From Gordonibacter sp. Marseille-P4307 (GTDB lineage Bacteria > Actinomycetota > Coriobacteriia > Coriobacteriales > Eggerthellaceae), in NCBI RefSeq assembly GCF_900604965.1, contig NZ_UWPD01000001.1, positions 698,642 to 762,641 on the forward strand: a DNA stretch of 64,000 nucleotides. Reading direction: 5' to 3'. Shown here piece by piece: positions 1 to 7,495 of this stretch (the stretch's first letter is position 1; each line of letters opens with the position of its first letter). The notes under the pieces were generated by a model. It searched no databases, had not been told where the DNA came from, and saw only the letters and a list, made by a program, of their open reading frames with translations. Made by a program: the position numbers and the translations under genes.

Positions 1-2
1 CG

Positions 3-452
3 CTCGATCCGCACGATATTCCCGTCAACGCGATCTTCCAGTCGTACCATCTGATGGTGGCCTGCTTCGGCCTGATCGCGCTCGTGTTGATCCTGGTGTT
101 TTTGGGCCTCAAGAAGCCCTCTCTGCTTGAGAAGAAATGGCTGCAGCGCCTGATGCTGATCGGCCCCCTCTTCCCGTTCGTTGCGATCCAGGCCGGTTGG
201 ATGACCGCCGAGGTGGGACGTCAGCCCTGGGTCGTCTATCCTTCCACCACGGGTCCCGATGGGATCTCCCTGCTCACCGCCGATGCCATTTCGCCGTCGG
301 TGTCGGCTCCCGAGTTGCTGCTGACCATGGCGCTGTTCATCCTGGTGTACGTGTTCTTGTTCGTGGCCTGGGTTCGCGTCATCGGGCGCTTCCTGAAGGA
401 AGGCCCCCAGAACGTCGAGCTGCACGACGCTGTTGCAAAGGACGGTGAGTAA
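3..452 (+). CDS. cydA: Cytochrome bd ubiquinol oxidase subunit I, C-terminal part (5' end outside window)
   Basis: Subunit I of the cytochrome bd quinol:O2 oxidoreductase, an integral membrane terminal oxidase. The window opens inside the gene; the frame is open from base 3. The visible part has the SYHLMVACFG segment of the late helices and the signature GRQPWVVYP, the conserved GRQPW stretch of CydA, followed by a last hydrophobic helix and a charged cytoplasmic tail. The stop is 2 nt before cydB, so the two are co-transcribed. The N-terminal quinol loop and heme ligands are not in the window. Confidence 0.95.
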   Translation, partial: LDPHDIPVNAIFQSYHLMVACFGLIALVLILVFLGLKKPSLLEKKWLQRLMLIGPLFPFVAIQAGWMTAEVGRQPWVVYPSTTGPDGISLLTADAISPSVSAPELLLTMALFILVYVFLFVAWVRVIGRFLKEGPQNVELHDAVAKDGE

Positions 453-454
453 GC

Positions 455-1495
455 ATGGACTTCACTTTCTTGCAGGTACTCTGGTACTTCTTGATCTTCC
501 TGCTCATCGCTGGCTATTTCATTCTCGATGGCTTCGATCTGGGTATCGGCATCCTGGCTCCGTTCGTGGCTAAAAACGAGCACGAGATGGAGATCGCCCG
601 TCGTGCGATCGGACCGGTTTGGGACGGCAACGAGGTGTGGCTGCTCACCGCGGGCGGCGCTTTGTTCGCGGCGTTCGCGCCCGCATACGCCACCACGTTC
701 TCGGGTTTCTACCTCGCCATTATGCTGGTGCTGTTCGGCCTGATCCTGCGTGTGGTCGGCCTTGAGTTCGCCCACCGCGATCCTGCGTGGCTGAAGGTGT
801 GGAACGTGCTGTTTTTCGTAGGCTCCCTGTTCCCGGCCTTGCTTACGGGCGTTGCCGTCGGCAACATCTACGCGGGCATTCCCATGGATGCGGCCGGCAA
901 CTACATCGGCGTTCCGTTGCTGGGCCTGGTTACTCCGTTCACTCTGCTTTGCGGCCTGCTGGGTCTTGCCATGATGCTCGCTGCGGGGGCCTGCTGGCTT
1001 GCTCTCAAGGCGCCGATGGGCTCCGACCTGCGCAAGCGTTCGGTTTCGATCCGTCGCCCGCTGCAGATCGCGGCATGCGTGCTGTTCGTGCTGGTTTCCG
1101 TGTACGGGCACTTCGTGATCCAGCCCGCCATGGATCCGGCTCTGGGCGTTCTGCGCTGGGTGTTCGTCCTGCTGTTCGTGGCGGCGCTGGTGGGGTCGCT
1201 CGTGTTGGCCGCTCGCGATGAGGCCGATCTTCCCGTGTTCGTGCTGCAGTCTGCTGCCGCGTTCGCGCTTGTGTTCCTGCTGGCCACCTCGATGTTCCCG
1301 AATCTGGTGGTCGCTTCGGCCGACAGCATCGGTCCTGCGCTGACCATAGCGAACTCCGTGGCCGCCGATTCCACGCTGTTCTGGATGACCCTCATCACGT
1401 GCGTGGGCGTGCCTTTGGTGCTTGCCTATCACGTGGTCACGTACCGCCTGTTTGCGGGCCGCGTCACCGACGAGGATCTGGAGGGCGGCTACTAG
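455..1495 (+). CDS. cydB: Cytochrome bd ubiquinol oxidase subunit II
   Basis: Subunit II of cytochrome bd oxidase, 346 aa, close to the usual 335-380. The N-terminal region has the typical [17 protein letters not shown]-type first helix, followed by [23 protein letters not shown]-like sequence that is conserved in CydB. About eight or nine hydrophobic segments follow. It begins 2 nt after the cydA stop and shares its transcript; a strong hairpin with a T run follows 75 nt after its stop. It partners CydA in low-oxygen respiration, which fits a microaerobic or mostly anaerobic gut actinobacterium. cydDC is not in this window. Confidence 0.97.
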   Translation: [346 protein letters not shown]

Positions 1496-1568
1496 GCTGT
1501 TTTCCCGACCCGAGTGAGCGGTTTTGGCGCCCCTGAGCGTTTCGGAGAACCGATCTGGGGTATTCGAG

Positions 1569-1598
1569 GGCCCCGTCGCGTAAGCGGCGGGGCCTTTT
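1569..1598 (+). terminator. Rho-independent terminator after cydAB
   Basis: An 11-bp GC-rich stem, GGCCCCGTCGC pairing with GCGGCGGGGCC (one G-T wobble), with a 4-nt loop, is followed by CTTTT. It lies 74 nt past the cydB stop and closes the cydAB transcript. Confidence 0.85.
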
Positions 1599-1759
1599 GC
1601 ATGCGATGGGGGTTCGGGGGTCCTTCCCATCGGGGCGCTTGCGCGCTGGGTTCGCCTGTCGGCTCCGCGTACTTTTCCCGGTGGATTCCTCGTAGGGTTC
1701 GCCGAAAGGGGAGGGCGTCCAGCGCGATCGGGGAGGTTTGGTCTGGTAAAGTGGGGAAT

Positions 1760-2647
1760 ATGAATCCTTCAGCGAAATCAGAGCCCGATCCGGGCCTTCT
1801 CTCCCGTCTCAAGAGAGCATGGGGGATCGGACGCCGCGCGCAGGTCTCGGAAGAGGACATAAAAACCCTTGTTACCGGAACCGATAACATCATCGACGAC
1901 AAGAAGCGCATGATCGGGGAGATCCTCGATCTCGACTCACTGGTGGTAAGCGACGTTATGACGCCGCGCGTCGATATGATCTGCGTTGAAGACACCGAAA
2001 CCGCCAGAAACGCGCTGGACCGCATGCTCGGCACGGGGTACTCGCGCCTTCCGGTGTTCCACGAAGATCTCGACGACGTGGTGGGCATCGTTCATCTGAA
2101 AGACCTCATCCAGCCTTGCGTCGAAGGCCAGGGAGATGCGCTCGCCGCCGATTTCGCCACCGATCCCTACTTCGTTCCCGAATCGAAGGACATGTTTCCG
2201 CTGCTCAGGGAGATGCAAACGAATAGGCAACAGATAGCCGTGGTGGTTGATGAGTACGGCGGCACCGATGGTTTAATTACCATAGAAGATATCGTCGAAG
2301 AGATCGTAGGGGAGATCATCGACGAGACGGACGCGGAGGACCCGTACCTGGTGGCGGTCTCGGATACCGAGTGGATCGTCGATGGACGGTTCACGGTGGA
2401 GGAAGCCCGCGATCTGGGCTGGCCGGTGCGGGAGTCCGAGGGGTACGACACCATTGCCGGGTGGTTTATGGATATGATCGACGTGGTCCCCCAGGTAGGG
2501 CGCGAACTCACCATCGAGGGTTATCGCTTCAAGGTGGAGGGTATGCGTCGGCGCCGCATCCGCATGCTGCGCGTATCCAGGGATGCCGCATCGAAAGCGC
2601 AGGCGTTCGCCGATGACGGCGCTTCCGAGTCCGTTCGCGGCTGCTAG
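1760..2647 (+). CDS. CorC/YbeX-like CBS-domain protein
   Basis: A 295-aa soluble protein with two CBS domains and a C-terminal CorC/HlyC domain. CBS1 (about residues 63-130) opens with SDVMTPRVDMI, the conserved start of this family; CBS2 (about 137-195) ends in VVDEYGGTDGLITIEDI, the family signature. Residues 205-285 form the CorC_HlyC domain. There is no DUF21 membrane domain, so the size and layout match E. coli CorC (YbeX) rather than the membrane-bound MpfA/YtfL type. CorC was linked to Mg2+/Co2+ efflux; the exact role is uncertain. I chose the ATG at 1760, preceded by GTGGGGA; an upstream in-frame ATG at 1514 would place about 80 low-complexity residues over the cydB terminator. Confidence 0.85.
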   Translation: MNPSAKSEPDPGLLSRLKRAWGIGRRAQVSEEDIKTLVTGTDNIIDDKKRMIGEILDLDSLVVSDVMTPRVDMICVEDTETARNALDRMLGTGYSRLPVFHEDLDDVVGIVHLKDLIQPCVEGQGDALAADFATDPYFVPESKDMFPLLREMQTNRQQIAVVVDEYGGTDGLITIEDIVEEIVGEIIDETDAEDPYLVAVSDTEWIVDGRFTVEEARDLGWPVRESEGYDTIAGWFMDMIDVVPQVGRELTIEGYRFKVEGMRRRRIRMLRVSRDAASKAQAFADDGASESVRGC

Positions 2648-2691
2648 CATCCCCAAAGCGTGACGCGCCTCGGGCGCGTGGAAGGTTTGCG

Positions 2692-3570
2692 GTGGAGAAA
2701 AAGCTTTTCAGAAGCGAGGATGGCATCATAGCGGGCGTTTGCGGCGGATGCGCTGAGGCGCTGGGGGCAAGCGCTGCCGTGGTTCGCCTTATCGCTGTCG
2801 TGCTGATGGTGGTTAGCGTCGGCTTAGTCGGCGCGGTGTATCTCGCCCTGTGGTATTTCATACCCAAACGCCAAGATTCCTCATCGGTCCTCGACGTGGT
2901 GCCCGAGTTCGCTCATTCGGATCGATACGGCGAGATCGTCGGTTCGGGTTCCGACCATGAGGGCGGGTGCGGGCATTCCGGATCGCCTCGAAAGCTTATG
3001 GGGTGGGGGGATGTGCTCCGCCCGCGTTCTTTAGACGACGATCTGTTCGATCGCGATCGGAGGTCGTTGCCCACCGTGGCCCGCGCGGGGATCGCCATCG
3101 GGCTTCTGGCTATGTTTGCGGTCGTGGTATCGCTGGGCATGCCGTTTTTCCCCGGGGCGGCGTGGTGGCAGTTCTGGCCCCTTCTCCTGATCGCGTTCGG
3201 TGTGGTGCTGATCGTCTTGCCGCTGCGCGACTTTGCCAATCGCTCGGCCATGCACCTGTTCGGCGTGTCGATGGTTTTGCTGGGCGGCGGCCTTACCCCT
3301 ACAACCCTGGGTATGTTGTCGCTCATTACCTGGCTCAACGACATCATCGCGCTGTGGCCGGTGGTAATTGCTGCATTTTACCTGTTCGGAGCAGGGTATC
3401 GCCGACGGTCCACCCCGCTTATGCTGGCAGGGGTGGCGCTCCACGGCGTATTTGTGATCGCCGGCGTGTTTTTCTTCGCGGTGCCGGGAAGCCTCGAATG
3501 CATCGACTTCTCGCATATCGGCGGAGGCGTGGTCGCCGTCAATTCCGATGGCTCGGTCTGGCTGTTCTAA
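2692..3570 (+). CDS. PspC-domain membrane protein
   Basis: A 292-aa protein starting at a GTG preceded by GGAAGG. Residues 1-60 are a PspC domain: a KKLFRSEDGIIAGVCGG motif, then a hydrophobic helix ending in ALWYFIPKR. A polar linker of about 65 residues follows, then four or five hydrophobic segments (about 127-285) with a LiaF/DUF5668-like pattern. PspC proteins act in membrane-stress responses; in Gram-positive bacteria such two-part proteins often belong to the LiaF group. No liaRS-like genes are adjacent. It follows the CorC-like gene by 44 nt and may be co-transcribed. Confidence 0.8.
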   Translation: MEKKLFRSEDGIIAGVCGGCAEALGASAAVVRLIAVVLMVVSVGLVGAVYLALWYFIPKRQDSSSVLDVVPEFAHSDRYGEIVGSGSDHEGGCGHSGSPRKLMGWGDVLRPRSLDDDLFDRDRRSLPTVARAGIAIGLLAMFAVVVSLGMPFFPGAAWWQFWPLLLIAFGVVLIVLPLRDFANRSAMHLFGVSMVLLGGGLTPTTLGMLSLITWLNDIIALWPVVIAAFYLFGAGYRRRSTPLMLAGVALHGVFVIAGVFFFAVPGSLECIDFSHIGGGVVAVNSDGSVWLF

Positions 3571-3679
3571 GGCGAACAGAATCCGCAGGGTTTATGGAGA
3601 GGCGCCGCCGGAATTGTTGGCCGCGCCGTCCATCTACGGTAAAATATCGCTCTGCATACGCAATCGCTTCAGATGCGCA

Positions 3680-3716
3680 CTCAGCTGAAACACCTCCCAA
3701 ACAGACCCTCAGCTGA
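3680..3716. promoter_or_regulatory. Pair of TCAGCTGA palindromes upstream of the lysozyme-like gene
   Basis: The 9-mer CTCAGCTGA occurs twice, at 3680-3688 and 3708-3716, 28 bp apart; its core TCAGCTGA is a perfect 8-bp palindrome. Both copies lie 67-103 bp upstream of the start at 3783, within a 210-bp intergenic region that also has a TAAAAT at about 3651. This suggests an operator or a leader RNA, but nothing identifies a ligand or regulator. Confidence 0.35.
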
Positions 3717-3782
3717 CCCCGTGGTTCGCGCGGGAGGGCATTGTGCGCTCGGGTGCTTGCATACAGAGAGGAACAACGCCTA

Positions 3783-4571
3783 ATGGCTTCAACGACCAGG
3801 CAACGAAGGCGCGTTGCGGCAAGCTCCATCGCCGGCGCAGTCGCCGCTGTCGCCCTTGTAGGGGTGATCGGCCTTAACGTTGCATCCGCCAACAGCGGAA
3901 GTACCCAGGCGGATCGGTTCGGCATCGAGATGGCCGCGCTGAGCTCCGCCTCCCCTGCTCCTTTGGGCGATTTCGCGGCCGAGGCCGCCGACGCGTCGTA
4001 CGGAGCTTCTACGCTTTCCCAGTCGTCCCCGCGCAACATCGACGCCGGAGTTTTCGCCATCGAGGAAGAGGAGAACGCCGCGGCCGAAGCCGAGCGCCAG
4101 GCGAAGGCCGCCGAAGACGCCGCTGGTTTGAATCGCGCGCGCAGCGCCATGGCATCCCAAGGTTCTACCGGGGCGTCCATCGGCTTGTCCGAGGTGGACT
4201 GGACGGTGGGCCACGATGTGTTCGTCGAGGAATGGGCGAAGCGCATCGATGTGTTCCTTGCGGGATCTCCGCTGGCGGGCCAGGGCGATAACTTCGCGCA
4301 GGCCGCCTGGGATAACGGAGTCGACCCGCGCTGGTCGCCCGCTATTTCCAAAACCGAGAGCTCGCGCGGTGCGATCTGCTTCCTTCCCCATAACGCCTGG
4401 GGTTGGGGTGCGTCGAGCTGGATCAGCTTCGACGAGTCGGTAAGCGCCCACGTTGCCGGGTTGGCCAAGGGGTACGGCTACACGCTTTCCAAGGGGGCCG
4501 CCGCCAAATACTGTCCGCCCAACACCGATCACTGGTATGCCAGCACTTTGGCGTCGATGAAGAGCATCTAG
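3783..4571 (+). CDS. Secreted lysozyme-like cell wall hydrolase
   Basis: A 262-aa exported protein. It has a basic N-terminus, a hydrophobic segment at residues 13-36 (signal peptide or signal anchor), then an Ala/Glu-rich, probably coiled-coil stretch at about 95-120. The C-terminal 110 residues resemble the lysozyme-like fold: the putative catalytic Glu is in SKTESSRGAI and is followed by the N-x-WGWG motif typical of that superfamily (HNAWGWGASSW). I chose the ATG at 3783 because it is preceded by AGAGAGGAAC; an in-frame GTG at 3741 has no such site. A perfect terminator follows. Substrate is inferred to be peptidoglycan; muramidase versus glucosaminidase cannot be decided. Confidence 0.7.
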   Translation: MASTTRQRRRVAASSIAGAVAAVALVGVIGLNVASANSGSTQADRFGIEMAALSSASPAPLGDFAAEAADASYGASTLSQSSPRNIDAGVFAIEEEENAAAEAERQAKAAEDAAGLNRARSAMASQGSTGASIGLSEVDWTVGHDVFVEEWAKRIDVFLAGSPLAGQGDNFAQAAWDNGVDPRWSPAISKTESSRGAICFLPHNAWGWGASSWISFDESVSAHVAGLAKGYGYTLSKGAAAKYCPPNTDHWYASTLASMKSI

Positions 4572-4616
4572 GCTTTTTCGACTGCGGCTGACAAGGTAAC
4601 CCGATGTGCGACAATG

Positions 4617-4645
4617 GACCCGAGCGACCGCTCGGGTCTGTTTTC
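4617..4645 (+). terminator. Rho-independent terminator after the lysozyme-like gene
   Basis: A perfect 10-bp stem, GACCCGAGCG with CGCTCGGGTC, has a 2-nt loop and is followed by TGTTTT. It lies 46 nt after the upstream stop and just before the TrkA-type genes. Confidence 0.88.
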
Positions 4646-4670
4646 GTTCCCTCGTCTCGAAAGGGCTCGC

Positions 4671-5330
4671 ATGAGCAACATCATCGTGGTCGGCTGCGGA
4701 CGCGTGGGCTCGCAGCTTGCCAACATGCTTTCCGACAACGGGAGCAATGTGTGCGTCATCGACAAGAGCGCCGAGGCGTTCGCCAACCTGGGGCGCAACT
4801 TCAACGGATCAACCGTCCAGGGCATCGGCTTCGATGAAGACACCCTGGTGAAGGCGGGGATCGAAGACTGCGATGTGCTTGCCGCAGTTACCCAGTCCGA
4901 CACGGCCAACCTCATGGTCACCGAGGTCGCCACCCATCTGTACGGGGTGCCCCATGTCATCGCGCGCCTGTACAACTCCGATCACGAGCGCGCCTACATG
5001 CAGCTGGGAATCGATTACGTGTGCGGCACGTCTCTTGTGGCCGAAGAGGTGTTCGGCAAGACGGTATCGGGACATGGCGCCCATCTCGACACGTTCGGCG
5101 AATACGAGGTGCTGCGCTTCTCGCTGAACCTCAAGCATCTCGACCGCAAAACCATTCGCGTTTCCGAGATGGAGCGCGTGCACGATATTCGCATCGTGGC
5201 GTTCGAGCGCGCCGACGGATCGGCCTCGTCCATTCCGACGGGCGACTCGGTGCTGTATCACGGGGATACCGTTCTGGCATGCGTCCGCCACGAGCTTATC
5301 GATCAGTTTTCCATGTACATACAGGGGTAG
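4671..5330 (+). CDS. trkA: TrkA/KtrA-type K+ channel regulatory protein (first of pair)
   Basis: A 219-aa cytoplasmic RCK protein. The N-terminal Rossmann motif is IIVVGCGRVGSQLA (GxGxxG), with an acidic residue ending beta-2 (CVIDK), so it should bind NAD(H) or ATP. Residues about 135-219 form an RCK_C (TrkA_C) domain. It would gate a TrkH/KtrB potassium channel, which is not in this window. I chose the ATG at 4671 because it follows GAAAGG; the upstream in-frame ATG at 4614 lies in the preceding terminator. It is followed after 7 nt by a second RCK gene, so the pair resembles a TrkA split into its two halves. Confidence 0.88.
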   Translation: MSNIIVVGCGRVGSQLANMLSDNGSNVCVIDKSAEAFANLGRNFNGSTVQGIGFDEDTLVKAGIEDCDVLAAVTQSDTANLMVTEVATHLYGVPHVIARLYNSDHERAYMQLGIDYVCGTSLVAEEVFGKTVSGHGAHLDTFGEYEVLRFSLNLKHLDRKTIRVSEMERVHDIRIVAFERADGSASSIPTGDSVLYHGDTVLACVRHELIDQFSMYIQG

Positions 5331-5337
5331 GAATGCT

Positions 5338-6009
5338 ATGCGCGTAGTAATCTCGGGTGGCGGAAAAGTGGGCGAGTACCTTGCCACCGTGCTGCTTTCC
5401 AGCGGAAACGAAGTCATCATCATCGAACGCGATGCCGATGTGGCCGATCGCCTGTCCATGCTGCTTTCGGGCCGCTATCTCGTTATAGTGGGGGACGGCT
5501 GCGACTCGAAAAGCCAGGAGGATGCGGGTATCCGCCGCGCCGACGTGTTCGTCGCCACCACCGGCCAGGATGACAACAACCTGGTTGCCTGCGAGATCGC
5601 GCAGCGCGTGTTCAAGGTGCCGCGCGCCGTCGCGCGCGTGAACGCTCCGAAAAACCAGCGCATCTTCCGCACTTTGGGGATCGAGAGCGTCTCGTCCACC
5701 CAGCTTATCGCGAATCTCATCGAAGAAGAGACCCTGCTCGGTTCGATGAGCACCATCACGTCCCTTACGCACAGCAACGTGTTGCTCACTGAAATCGTTG
5801 TGCCGCGTTTCCGCAGCCATGCCGAAGACGAGGGCGTGCCGGTAGCCAACCTGGATATGCCGGACGGCAGCATCATCGCGGCGGTCGCGTTGTCCGATCG
5901 CATCGAGGTGGTTGGTCCCGAAACGGTGGTGCGCCCCGGTGATCGCGCGATCGTTATAGCCGACCAGGAAGCCGTTGACGACGTCCGCGATATGCTGAGG
6001 AGCCTGTAG
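5338..6009 (+). CDS. trkA: TrkA/KtrA-type K+ channel regulatory protein (second of pair)
   Basis: A 223-aa RCK protein. The Rossmann motif is VVISGGGKVGEYLA and the acidic end of beta-2 is IIIERD; the C-terminal 85 residues are an RCK_C domain with the PDGSIIAAV-type core. It lies 7 nt after the first RCK gene, with GGGGTAGGA as ribosome binding site. E. coli TrkA has two RCK_N/RCK_C units in one chain; here two single-unit proteins are encoded in tandem, so a heteromeric gating ring is plausible. No membrane channel subunit is adjacent. Confidence 0.88.
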   Translation: MRVVISGGGKVGEYLATVLLSSGNEVIIIERDADVADRLSMLLSGRYLVIVGDGCDSKSQEDAGIRRADVFVATTGQDDNNLVACEIAQRVFKVPRAVARVNAPKNQRIFRTLGIESVSSTQLIANLIEEETLLGSMSTITSLTHSNVLLTEIVVPRFRSHAEDEGVPVANLDMPDGSIIAAVALSDRIEVVGPETVVRPGDRAIVIADQEAVDDVRDMLRSL

Positions 6010-6046
6010 GTTTTCTCGTTCGCGAAAACCCGGCCGTGCGAACGAG
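6009..6046 (+). promoter_or_regulatory. Overlapping, mutually exclusive hairpins upstream of purB
   Basis: GGTTTTC (6009-6015) can pair with GAAAACC (6024-6030), and CTCGTTCGC (6015-6023) can pair with GCGAACGAG (6038-6046). The two stems share bases and cannot both form. No T run follows either. This could be a leader-type switch for purB, about 85 nt downstream, or simply the tail of the trkA transcript. Confidence 0.3.
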
Positions 6047-6131
6047 TCGGTGTTCGAGGTATTACGGGGCGCTTTGCGCGCCCGAAGCATGATTCAAGCC
6101 GCCAAGGTGAATTTCGACAGGAAGGAACAAC

Positions 6132-7481
6132 ATGATCGGCCGTTACACCCGTTCTGAGATGGGGGCTATCTGGGAGACCCAGAACAAGTTCGAGATCTGG
6201 AAGGAAATCGAGATTCTGGCGTGCGAAGCGCAGGCCGAGTTGGGAGCGGCGGGTATCACGAAGGAAGAAGCTGCCTGGATTCGCGATCACGCGAACTTCA
6301 CGGTCGAGCGCGTCGACGAGATCGAGAAGGTTACGAATCACGACGTCATCGCGTTTCTCACCAATATGGCCGAGTACATCGACGCGGACGTCCCCGAGGG
6401 GTCGGAGCCGCCCAGTCGCTGGGTTCACTACGGAATGACCTCGTCGGATCTGGGTGATACCGCCCTTTGCTACCAGATCGTGCAAGCGTGCGACATCATC
6501 CTTGCCGACATTCGCCGGCTGGGCGAGACGTGCCGCCGCCGGGCGTTCGAGTTCGAGGACACGCTGTGCGTCGGGCGCACGCACGGCATTCACGCCGAGC
6601 CGATGACCTTCGGTATGAAATTCGGAAGCTGGGCCTGGATGCTCAAGCGCGCCGAAGAGCGCATGCTGCAGGCTCGGGCCATGGTGGCCTGCGGTGCCAT
6701 TTCGGGCGCCGTGGGGTCGTACTCCAACATCGATCCGTTTGTCGAACGGTATGTGTGCGAGAAGCTGGGGCTGACCCCCGATCCCCTATCCACCCAGGTA
6801 ATCGCGCGCGATCGCCACGCTCAGACGATGTGCGCCCTGGCCGTGGTGGCCGCCGAGCTGGAGGCCATCGCCACCCAGATCCGCCTTTTGCAGCAGTCCG
6901 ACGTGATCGAGGCCGAAGAGCCGTTCAAGAAGGGTCAGAAGGGCTCGTCGGCCATGCCCCATAAGCGCAACCCCATCACGGTCGAGCGCGTGTGCGGCCT
7001 CTCGCGTATCGTGAAGGCCAACGCCCAGGTGGCGCTTGATAACGTGGCGCTGTGGTACGAGCGGGACATCAGCCATTCGGGTGCCGAGCGCGTGGCGCTG
7101 GCCGATAGCTTCATCGCGCTCGACTATATGTTCGGCAAGATGCAACCCCTTTTGGACGGTCTGTTCACCTACCCCGCCAAGATGGAGCACAACCTGTGGC
7201 GCACGCGCGGGCTCATCTTCTCGTCCAAAGTGCTGCTGGCCCTGGTTCAGACGGGCATCACGCGCGAGGACGCTTACGTTATCGTCCAACGAAACGCCAT
7301 GGCGGTGTGGGAGGATATCCAGAATGCGGTGGACGGCCCCACGTATCGTCAGCGCCTCGAGGCCGACCCCGATGCGCGCCTCACGTCTGACCAGCTGGAT
7401 GCCATTTTCGACCCTCGTGCATTCCTGACGCGCAAAGACGCCATCTTCGCCCGCCTGAACGATCTGAGCTTCGAGGCGTAG
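6132..7481 (+). CDS. purB: Adenylosuccinate lyase
   Basis: A 449-aa enzyme that cleaves fumarate from SAICAR in IMP synthesis and from adenylosuccinate in AMP synthesis. It has the fumarase/aspartase superfamily signature GSSAMPHKRNP near residue 275, with the flexible loop catalytic Ser in that motif, and the N-terminal MTSSDLGDT and RTHGIHAEP motifs carrying catalytic His. The start ATG follows GACAGGAAGGAAC. Length matches the short (about 430-480) bacterial PurB. purC lies 3.9 kb downstream with unrelated genes between, so purine genes are dispersed here. Confidence 0.97.
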   Translation: MIGRYTRSEMGAIWETQNKFEIWKEIEILACEAQAELGAAGITKEEAAWIRDHANFTVERVDEIEKVTNHDVIAFLTNMAEYIDADVPEGSEPPSRWVHYGMTSSDLGDTALCYQIVQACDIILADIRRLGETCRRRAFEFEDTLCVGRTHGIHAEPMTFGMKFGSWAWMLKRAEERMLQARAMVACGAISGAVGSYSNIDPFVERYVCEKLGLTPDPLSTQVIARDRHAQTMCALAVVAAELEAIATQIRLLQQSDVIEAEEPFKKGQKGSSAMPHKRNPITVERVCGLSRIVKANAQVALDNVALWYERDISHSGAERVALADSFIALDYMFGKMQPLLDGLFTYPAKMEHNLWRTRGLIFSSKVLLALVQTGITREDAYVIVQRNAMAVWEDIQNAVDGPTYRQRLEADPDARLTSDQLDAIFDPRAFLTRKDAIFARLNDLSFEA

Positions 7482-7495
7482 GGAAGGCCTTCCGA

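Noticed and set aside
236-1630. 464-aa open frame on the minus strand
   Set aside because: It lies opposite cydA and cydB, which have clear family motifs; its translation is low-complexity His/Glu/Arg/Gln sequence typical of antisense frames in GC-rich DNA.
1514-1759. In-frame extension of the CorC-like protein from ATG 1514
   Set aside because: It would add about 82 residues without homology across the cydAB terminator; the ATG at 1760 gives the usual family length.
3571-3782. c-di-AMP (ydaO-type) riboswitch before the wall hydrolase gene
   Set aside because: Wall hydrolase genes of actinobacteria often have one, but the conserved core sequences were not found; only two short palindromes stand out.
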